Source: Methanobacteriota archaeon (GTDB lineage: Archaea > Thermoplasmatota > Thermoplasmata > RBG-16-68-12). From it: a DNA stretch of 5,588 bases. Below the pieces are notes generated by a model, which saw only the letters and a list, made by a program, of their open reading frames with translations, did not search any database and was not told the DNA's origin. The position numbers and the translations under genes are program-made. The first letter of the stretch is position 1, and each line of letters starts with the position of its first letter. Positions 1-4,870 of the stretch are shown here, piece after piece. Location of the stretch: NCBI GenBank assembly GCA_005878635.1, contig VBLS01000139.1, forward strand, positions 1 to 5,588. Direction: 5' to 3'.

Positions 1-1029
1 CGTCATGAGCCCGCTCGTGAGCATGAGGAGGAGCGTCTGCCGGGATCCCGGGGAGACGGCCATCGAGATCCCCGAGGCGACCTTCTTCCCGTCGAGGGCA
101 TTTGCGACGACGCTCAGGTCCCGGAACGACGAATTCACGCTGCTCCCGACGGCCACCTGCGCGACCTCGACGCCCGCGACCTCGCGGACCGCCTTGACGT
201 TGTCCGGACTCGAGGGGCATGCGACCAGCGGCTCCAGGGATCCGAGGTCGATGTCCACGGTCTCGTCGTACTTCGCGTCAGGGTCGGGGGCGAGGGGCTT
301 GAAGTCCTTGGCCCTCTCCTGTCCCGCGAGGAACGTCTTCGTGAGCTCGTCGGAGGGGAACACGGACGCGGTCGCGCCGAGCTCCGTCCCCATGTTCGCG
401 ATCGTGCCTCGCGACGGGACCGTGAGTTCCTTGAGTCCGGGGCCGGTGTATTCCAGGACCTTGTTCAGGGCCCATTTCACGTCGAAGCGGCGGAGCAGTT
501 CCAGGATCACGTCCTTCGCGCTCACCCACGGCTTGAACTTTCCCGTGAGGCGGACATTGACGACGGAGGGCATCGTGATGCGGTACGGCTCGCCCGCCAT
601 CGCGTTCGCAACTTCGAAGCCTCCCGCCCCGATCGCGAGCATGCCGCACGCTCCGGCGTGCGGCGTGTGGGAATCGCAGCCGAGCATAGTCTCGCCGGGG
701 ACGTCGAAGGCCTCCATGTGGGCCCAGTGGCTGATGCCGTTCCCGGGACCGGAGAACAGGGCCCCGTACCGCTGGCACACGCTCCGCAGGAAGCGATGAT
801 CGTCCGCGTTTTCGAACCCGGTCTGGAGGATGTTGTGGTCCACGTACTGCGTCGCCTGACGGATCGCGACGGCGTCGCGACCCATCTGCTCGAACTCGAG
901 CCAGGCGAGGGTCCCCGTCGCGTCCTGGAGGAGGGCCTGATCCATCCGGAGGGCGATCTCCTCGCCCGGGTCCATTTTGCCAGAGACGAGGTGGTTTCGA
1001 ATCAGTTTTCGAGCGAGCGATTCTCCCAT
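1..1029 (-). CDS. Aconitate hydratase, Aquifex-type (N-terminal part, cut by window edge)
   Basis: Aconitase catalyses the citrate-isocitrate interconversion of the TCA cycle in the cytoplasm, using a [4Fe-4S] cluster. Only the first 343 residues are in the window; family members are about 650 residues, so roughly half is missing past the left edge. Visible motifs: DQALLQDATG (30-39, substrate-binding Gln), YVDHN (62-66, Asp-His pair), PGNGISHW (95-102), GCDSHTPHAG (117-126, catalytic Asp-Ser-His), IGAGG (133-137) and NMGTELGATASVFP (from 212). QDATG and the DHN motif fit the Aquifex-type aconitase branch better than LeuC-type isopropylmalate dehydratase. The ATG at 1029 has AAGGGG five bases upstream and gives the expected family N-terminus. 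Odd point: where aconitases carry GSCTNSS with the first cluster cysteine, this protein reads GSSVNSS (295-301), with Ser297 at the cysteine position. The paired downstream cysteines lie outside the window. It is divergent from the epimerase gene. Confidence 0.9.
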   Translation of the reverse strand, partial: MGESLARKLIRNHLVSGKMDPGEEIALRMDQALLQDATGTLAWLEFEQMGRDAVAIRQATQYVDHNILQTGFENADDHRFLRSVCQRYGALFSGPGNGISHWAHMEAFDVPGETMLGCDSHTPHAGACGMLAIGAGGFEVANAMAGEPYRITMPSVVNVRLTGKFKPWVSAKDVILELLRRFDVKWALNKVLEYTGPGLKELTVPSRGTIANMGTELGATASVFPSDELTKTFLAGQERAKDFKPLAPDPDAKYDETVDIDLGSLEPLVACPSSPDNVKAVREVAGVEVAQVAVGSSVNSSFRDLSVVANALDGKKVASGISMAVSPGSRQTLLLMLTSGLMT

Positions 1030-1034
1030 GGAAG

Positions 1035-1040
1035 CCCCTT
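1035..1040 (-). promoter_or_regulatory. Ribosome binding site of aconitase
   Basis: Read on the minus strand this is AAGGGG, ending five bases before the ATG at 1029. It is an imperfect match to the archaeal GGAGG consensus. It supports the chosen start and implies a transcript with a leader rather than a leaderless one. Confidence 0.45.
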
Positions 1041-1110
1041 CGGCGCACGTGAAAACCTCTTGACCTATCAATGTTCAGTGCGCACGAATCCGCGTCGCGG
1101 AACTGCCATG

Positions 1111-1128
1111 CAACCTTAAACAAGGTTG
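1111..1128. repeat. Perfect 7-bp inverted repeat, candidate operator
   Basis: The sequence is CAACCTT-AAAC-AAGGTTG: two perfect 7-base arms around a four-base spacer, in the 183-bp gap between the divergent aconitase and epimerase genes. Its core also reads as an archaeal TATA-like element on the minus strand (GTTTAAGG), about 85 bp before the aconitase ATG, which would give a leader of roughly 60 nt. A dimeric regulator bound here could block TBP access for aconitase, and perhaps affect the epimerase too. The repeat is seen; the operator role is inference. Confidence 0.5.
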
Positions 1129-1169
1129 ACTTGCTCGACGCTCCCACAACCGGGACCCGGCCCGATTCT

Positions 1170-1177
1170 CTAATATC
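1170..1177 (+). promoter_or_regulatory. TATA-like element before the epimerase
   Basis: CTAATATC is one of the few AT-rich spots in this GC-rich gap. Transcription starting about 25 bases downstream would begin near 1199, just before the GGAGGG at 1201, giving a very short leader. The match to an archaeal TATA box is weak, and the CTTAAA in the inverted repeat at 1111-1128 is an alternative. Confidence 0.3.
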
Positions 1178-1200
1178 CCCCTTGCCGTTCGACGCGGGAC

Positions 1201-1206
1201 GGAGGG
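1201..1206 (+). promoter_or_regulatory. Shine-Dalgarno that decides the epimerase start
   Basis: GGAGGG is a near-perfect archaeal Shine-Dalgarno. It lies six bases before an ACG codon at 1213 and 18 bases before the first in-frame standard start, the GTG at 1225. The spacing therefore points to translation from 1213. Confidence 0.6.
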
Positions 1207-1212
1207 ATCGGG

Positions 1213-2178
1213 ACGAAGTATCTCGTGACCGGCGCCACGGGATTCATCGGTGGCCGGGTCGCCCGCGCACTGGTCGCCGATGGACACCAGGTCATTGCGA
1301 TCGCTCGCGATCCGTCGCGGGCCCGAGACCTCCGGGCCCTCGGGGTGCAGGTCCGCCCCGGCGACGTGACGATCGCCGAGTCGGTATGGGGCCCCATGAT
1401 GGGAGTCGACGGCGTCTTCCATGTCGCAGGGTGGTACAAGATCGGCTCGGGGGACCGCGCCGAGGCCGAGAAGATCAACGTCGAAGGGACGCGGAATGTG
1501 CTCACTGCGATGAAGGAGTTGCGAATCCGCAAAGGCGTCTACACGAGCACCCTCGCGGTCTTCTCGGATACCCACGGTCAGCTGGTCGACGAAACCGTCC
1601 GGCCCGATGGGAAGGGTCCCTGGCTGACCGAATACGATCAGACGAAATGGGCCGCCCATTACGAAGTCGCGGAGCCCATGATCCGCGAGGGCCTGCCCCT
1701 CGTCATCGTCGAACCGGGGGTCACCTACGGTCCCGGAGACACGAGTGAGATCCGGCCCCTCCTCCTCCGATATCTGAGGCGTCGCCTGCGAGCGCTGCCG
1801 AAAGAAACGGCCTACTGCTGGGCTCACGTCGACGACACCGCGAGCGGCCATCTCCTCGCGATGGAGAAGGGCGTCCCGGGGGAAACGTACATCCTCGCGG
1901 GACCGGCCCACTCGCTCATCGAAGCCTTCCAGATCGCGGAGCGGATCACCGGCATCCGGGCCCCGCGCCTGCACGTTTCGCCGAGATTCATGCGCATGAT
2001 GGCTCGCCTCACTCGGTCCGAACGGCTTCGAGTGGGCGCCGGAGTCACATACCTCGGGAGCAACGCGAAGGCCCGGCGGGTCCTGGGGTACGAACCGCGG
2101 CCGCTCGAGGCAGGGCTCCGCGAGACCCTCGCGTACGAGATGCGGCTCCTCGGGATGGTGCCGCCGAAGAACGGATGA
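1213..2178 (+). CDS. NAD(P)-dependent epimerase/reductase, extended SDR family
   Basis: A 321-residue Rossmann-fold oxidoreductase of the extended SDR group (NAD-dependent epimerase/dehydratase, dihydroflavonol-4-reductase-like). The opening KYLVTGATGFIGG gives the first beta strand and the GxxGxxG dinucleotide site (7-13). Arg32 after the second strand suggests NADP(H). Ser112-Thr113 (TST) and YDQTK (Tyr141, Lys145) form the catalytic centre, and EPGVTYGPGD is the usual post-catalytic segment. Length is typical for the family. No transmembrane segment is obvious. The substrate is unknown; a sugar nucleotide, a sterol-like compound or a carbonyl are all possible. Start choice: the frame is open from 1174 but has no ATG. 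The GTG at 1225 would delete the first beta strand, while ACG at 1213 gives the normal family N-terminus with ideal ribosome-binding spacing. It lies alone on the plus strand, divergent from aconitase and convergent with the SDR. Confidence 0.88.
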   Translation, partial: TKYLVTGATGFIGGRVARALVADGHQVIAIARDPSRARDLRALGVQVRPGDVTIAESVWGPMMGVDGVFHVAGWYKIGSGDRAEAEKINVEGTRNVLTAMKELRIRKGVYTSTLAVFSDTHGQLVDETVRPDGKGPWLTEYDQTKWAAHYEVAEPMIREGLPLVIVEPGVTYGPGDTSEIRPLLLRYLRRRLRALPKETAYCWAHVDDTASGHLLAMEKGVPGETYILAGPAHSLIEAFQIAERITGIRAPRLHVSPRFMRMMARLTRSERLRVGAGVTYLGSNAKARRVLGYEPRPLEAGLRETLAYEMRLLGMVPPKNG

Positions 2179-2202
2179 GAGATCGCGGGGAGTCCAAAGG
2201 AG

Positions 2203-2210
2203 TCTTTTTC
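2203..2210 (+). terminator. Oligo-T terminator after the epimerase
   Basis: TCTTTTTC, with T5 at 2205-2209, lies 27 bases past the epimerase stop. No strong hairpin precedes it, as is usual for archaeal intrinsic termination. It sits in the 56-bp gap between convergent genes. No comparable T-run is seen for the minus-strand gene ending at 2235, which may read into the gap. Confidence 0.5.
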
Positions 2211-2234
2211 GAATCCTAATCTCGGCAGCGAGGT

Positions 2235-2960
2235 TCATTCACCTCCCGTCACGTACACGGTCTCCCCCGTGAGGAAATCATTTTCGATCGCGTAGCCGAC
2301 GGTGTGCGCGATCTCCTCCGGACGCGCCATCCGGCCGAGGGGCACCCGGCTCACCCGTTCCGGCACGTTCGGAAGACCTCCGCGGACGATTTCGGTGTCC
2401 GTGAGCCCGGGGGCCACCCCGACGACCCGGACTCGGTCAGGGGCCACCTCGAGTCCGAGCGCCCGCGTCAAACCGATCAGCGCGGACTTCGCAGCCGCGT
2501 AGGGGACCCGTCCCGGGCCCGGCGGTCGGACTGCAACGAACGAGGCGATGTTCACGATCACCCCTCGTTTCCGTTGGATCATCGAGGGAAGCACGTGGCG
2601 AATCATGTTGAATGCGCCAAAGACATGGACCTGAAAGATGGATTCCCAATCTCGCGGCTCCATGGCCACGACGTTCTTGAGGGCAAAGTTTCCTGCGTTG
2701 TTGACGAGGATGTCGACCGGTCCGAATCGATCGGTCGCGGCCCGCGCGATGCGTCCGCAGGCAGCGAAATCCGCCACGTCGCCCTCGGCCACCTCGGCCC
2801 GCTCTCCCCCGATCGTTTTTGCGACCTGTTCGAGCGCCTCACTCCTTGTCCGCGCGTTCACGACGACCTTCCCGCCCGCCGCTCCCAGCATCAATGCGGT
2901 CGCCCGGCCGATGCCTCGGGAGGCCCCCGTCACGACCGCGACCGAATCGCGAATCAGCAT
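2235..2960 (-). CDS. Classical short-chain dehydrogenase/reductase, FabG-like
   Basis: A 241-residue cytoplasmic NAD(P)H oxidoreductase, the usual length of a classical SDR. Motifs in order: TGASRGIG (11-18, cofactor glycines), NARTR (35-39, with Arg37 suggesting NADPH), GDV (60-62), NNAG (87-90), IAS with catalytic Ser140, YAAAK (Tyr154, Lys158), APGLTDTE after the catalytic region and a C-terminal TGETVYVTGGE. The family includes 3-oxoacyl-ACP reductases and many alcohol or sugar dehydrogenases, so the substrate cannot be named. One anomaly: His112 (codon CAT) stands where the catalytic tetrad normally has Asn, in the stretch that aligns with the usual VNxxGxF motif. The ATG at 2960 gives a standard N-terminus. 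The gene lies 21 bases after the DDAH-like gene on the same strand and is very likely co-transcribed with it. Confidence 0.92.
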   Translation of the reverse strand: MLIRDSVAVVTGASRGIGRATALMLGAAGGKVVVNARTRSEALEQVAKTIGGERAEVAEGDVADFAACGRIARAATDRFGPVDILVNNAGNFALKNVVAMEPRDWESIFQVHVFGAFNMIRHVLPSMIQRKRGVIVNIASFVAVRPPGPGRVPYAAAKSALIGLTRALGLEVAPDRVRVVGVAPGLTDTEIVRGGLPNVPERVSRVPLGRMARPEEIAHTVGYAIENDFLTGETVYVTGGE

Positions 2961-2981
2961 CTTCCCGGCCCCTGGTTCGCC

Positions 2982-3869
2982 TCACGCCTCGGCTCTTGTT
3001 CGTCGGGCTCGGAGGACCGGCCGCGTCAGGCAGGTGGCGCCCCCCTCGGCCTTCCGCGAGATCTCGTTTCCCCGATACGTACGGACGCGGCATCCGGCTT
3101 CCTCGAGCCGCCGTTGCGTGATCGGATTGCCTTCGAGCGTGATGCAGTCCCGCGGCGCGACCGCCAGGACATTCGGGGCCATCCGGTCGAACTCGGCGTC
3201 GGGGACGTCGATGAAATCGAATCCGTCGGCCTGAAGGCGTTGCCAAAAGGGAACCGGCAAGAGTCGAGGATAGACGACCGCGAGACCGTCGTCCACGAGG
3301 CTGATCAACGACATCAGATGAAGGCATGCGGCGGGGCCCGTGTGGAACGGGAGTGGCACCGGTTCGGTCCGGACGCCGAGGGGCTTCAGCAGGGCCTTGA
3401 GTTGGCGGAGGCCCTCCGCATTCGTGCGAAAGCCTTGGCCGACCGCGAGCCGGTCATGGTTGATCCAGAGGAGATCCCCACCTTCGGCCGTCGCAGGCGA
3501 TCGCAACGTGCCGAGGATCGGGACACCCCGCTTCGTCAGGCTGTCGGCAATCGAGGCCTCCTCTCCGCGGCGGAGCTCCTTCCCCATCCGGAGGACGATG
3601 GCCCCGCGATCCGTCACGAGGACCGGATCGTGGACGAAGATCGCGTCGGCACGAGCCTCCTGCGGCTCCTCGTGGTACCAGACCTCGGCACCCGAGGACC
3701 GCAACATCTCGACCAGCGCAGCGTGCTCTGTACGCGCGGCGATCAAGTCCGGTCGTCCCGTGTATCCCCAGATCTTCGGGTCGGCGTGGGCGAAGGCCTC
3801 ATCGGGCCGCCGGACCAGGACCGTCCGAAGGGGATCGACCATGCTCTGGCTTCCGTACGACGCGCCCAC
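2982..3869 (-). CDS. Dimethylarginine dimethylaminohydrolase / amidinotransferase-family hydrolase
   Basis: A 295-residue member of the guanidino-group-modifying superfamily (DDAH, arginine deiminase, amidinotransferase; COG1834-like). These enzymes attack the guanidinium carbon of arginine-like substrates with a cysteine, releasing an amine or ammonia. Visible: LVRRPDEAF (18-26) and the WGY segment (34-36) of the DDAH-like branch, VHDPVLV (79-85), AEGGD (128-132, substrate-binding acid), catalytic His184 in CLHLMSL, and catalytic Cys280 in GGATCLTRP near the C-terminus. All core catalytic residues are present. The real substrate could be methylated arginine, arginine, agmatine or another guanidino compound. 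The start is GTG at 3869, with GAGGT four bases upstream; the YGSQSM stretch before Met10 resembles family N-termini, so the internal ATG at 3842 is less likely. It leads a probable two-gene operon with the SDR. Confidence 0.87.
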   Translation of the reverse strand: MGASYGSQSMVDPLRTVLVRRPDEAFAHADPKIWGYTGRPDLIAARTEHAALVEMLRSSGAEVWYHEEPQEARADAIFVHDPVLVTDRGAIVLRMGKELRRGEEASIADSLTKRGVPILGTLRSPATAEGGDLLWINHDRLAVGQGFRTNAEGLRQLKALLKPLGVRTEPVPLPFHTGPAACLHLMSLISLVDDGLAVVYPRLLPVPFWQRLQADGFDFIDVPDAEFDRMAPNVLAVAPRDCITLEGNPITQRRLEEAGCRVRTYRGNEISRKAEGGATCLTRPVLRARRTRAEA

Positions 3870-3988
3870 CTTGACCTCGAGTCGGGAAGCGCTCGCGGCC
3901 CTTTCAAGTTCGCCAAAATCCTCATCGATTTTCGGCGCCGCCCGGTCCGGTCAAGATTCAAGTAGCGCGCCGGACGTCGACCCGGGCG
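3870..3988. promoter_or_regulatory. Divergent gap between DDAH-like gene and aldo/keto reductase
   Basis: This 119-bp stretch must hold promoters for both directions. It contains three TCAAG copies (3904-3908, 3951-3955, 3958-3962), the last two separated by AT, and small AT-rich patches (CCAAAATC at 3913-3920, GATTTTC near 3928). None is a convincing TATA box. The minus strand is open in the DDAH frame as far as a stop at 3951-3953 but has no standard start codon in that extension. Confidence 0.3.
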
Positions 3989-4816
3989 ATGGCCCTCTCG
4001 ATCGACTCCCGGATCACCCTCAACGACGGAAGGAAGATCCCCGTCGTCGGCCTAGGCGTGTGGCAGGCGGCCGCCGGCAAGGAGACTCGGAAGGCCGTCG
4101 CCTCCGCCCTCGAGTGCGGCTACCGACTGATCGACACCGCGAAAATGTACGGGAACGAACGGGACGTCGGGGCAGCAGTCCGCGAGAGCGGGATTCCCCG
4201 CGACGAGATCTTCGTCACGACGAAACTCTGGAACAGCGACCATGGTTTCGACGCCGCGCTGCGCGCATTCGAAGGGAGCCGACGGGATCTCGGCCTCGAA
4301 TACGTCGACCTCTACCTGATCCACTGGCCGGTCCCCCGATTACGAGGCGAGTCATGGAAAGCGCTCCTGAAGTTGAGGGAGCAGGGCCTCGCGCGTTCCA
4401 TCGGCGTGAGCAATTACACGATCCCGCACCTCGAGGAGCTGTTGAAATCGTCTCCGATTCCGCCGGCCGTCAATCAGGTTGAGTTCCATCCGTTCCTCTA
4501 CCAACGGGAGCTCCTCGAATATTGCCAGGGCCGGCGGGTCCAGCTCGAAGCGTACAGCCCGCTCACCCGCGGGAGTCGCCTCAAGCATCCCGTGATCAAG
4601 GAAATCGCCGCGAAGTACCGCAAGACCCCGGCGCAGGTCCTGATCCGATGGGGACTCCAGCACGGCCTCGTCGAAATCCCGAAGTCGGTTCGACCGGAGC
4701 GGATCCGAGAAAACGCGGATGTCTTTGACTATGAGATCGAGTCGGCCGACATGGCGAGACTCGATGCGCTCGACGAGCGATCTCACCTCGCGTGGAACCC
4801 CGACGATCTACCGTGA
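3989..4816 (+). CDS. Aldo/keto reductase
   Basis: A 275-residue NADPH-dependent carbonyl reductase with a TIM-barrel fold, cytoplasmic. The full catalytic tetrad is visible: Asp49 (LIDTA), Tyr54 (MYGNE), Lys79 (TTKLW) and His112 (LIHWP). IGVSNY (138-143), NQVEFHP (162-168) and AYSPLTRG (188-195) are the usual barrel motifs, and IPKSVRPERI (230-239) followed by EN is the NADPH adenosine-phosphate loop. Length and motifs match the prokaryotic AKR5-like group (2,5-diketogluconate reductase or methylglyoxal reductase type), but the substrate is not predictable. The ATG at 3989 gives the standard N-terminal strand (ITLNDGRKIPVVGLG). No good Shine-Dalgarno precedes it, so translation may be leaderless or weakly initiated. 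It is divergent from the DDAH-SDR pair, and 54 bases separate its stop from the proposed primase start. Confidence 0.93.
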   Translation: MALSIDSRITLNDGRKIPVVGLGVWQAAAGKETRKAVASALECGYRLIDTAKMYGNERDVGAAVRESGIPRDEIFVTTKLWNSDHGFDAALRAFEGSRRDLGLEYVDLYLIHWPVPRLRGESWKALLKLREQGLARSIGVSNYTIPHLEELLKSSPIPPAVNQVEFHPFLYQRELLEYCQGRRVQLEAYSPLTRGSRLKHPVIKEIAAKYRKTPAQVLIRWGLQHGLVEIPKSVRPERIRENADVFDYEIESADMARLDALDERSHLAWNPDDLP

Positions 4817-4834
4817 GTCCCGTCGGGACGACCA

Positions 4835-4848
4835 AGAGGAGCATTTTA
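4835..4848 (+). promoter_or_regulatory. Candidate archaeal promoter of the primase gene (BRE + TATA)
   Basis: AGAGGAGC followed by ATTTTA (TATA-like at 4843-4848) lies just after the aldo/keto reductase stop. The TATA-like centre is about 25 bases before the GTG at 4871, the spacing expected from TATA box to transcription start in archaea, so the mRNA could begin at the start codon. No Shine-Dalgarno lies between. The T4 run might also serve as a weak terminator for the upstream gene. Confidence 0.45.
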
Positions 4849-4870
4849 CCTCGCCGTCGGATGTCCCGCC

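Noticed and set aside
1..1029. Isopropylmalate or homoaconitate dehydratase large subunit as an alternative to aconitase
   Set aside because: QDATG, the YVDHN pair and the NMGTELGATASVFP block match the Aquifex-type aconitase; LeuC-type proteins have different sequences at the first two sites.
278..1147. A 289-codon minus-strand frame overlapping the aconitase, and plus-strand frames at 5-799 and 658-1119
   Set aside because: The aconitase frame carries all family motifs without interruption; these other frames have low-complexity Arg/Pro/Gly-rich or Ser/Thr-rich translations and no motif.
1075..2238. A 387-codon minus-strand open frame opposite the epimerase
   Set aside because: It overlaps the whole well-supported epimerase and the intergenic palindrome; its composition is typical of a high-GC antisense shadow.
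2304..3965. A 553-codon plus-strand open frame across the SDR and DDAH genes
   Set aside because: It is antisense to two genes with complete catalytic motifs, is rich in Arg, Asp, Pro and Gly as expected from reading high-GC codons backwards, and shows no recognisable domain.
3340..4482. A 380-codon plus-strand frame running from inside the DDAH region into the aldo/keto reductase
   Set aside because: It crosses a divergent promoter gap and overlaps the aldo/keto reductase, which has a full catalytic tetrad in another frame.
1213..4816. The three oxidoreductases plus hydrolase as one biosynthetic cluster
   Set aside because: The genes switch strand twice, have separate promoter regions and a terminator between them, and belong to families that are common as scattered genes. 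Only the DDAH-SDR pair looks co-transcribed.
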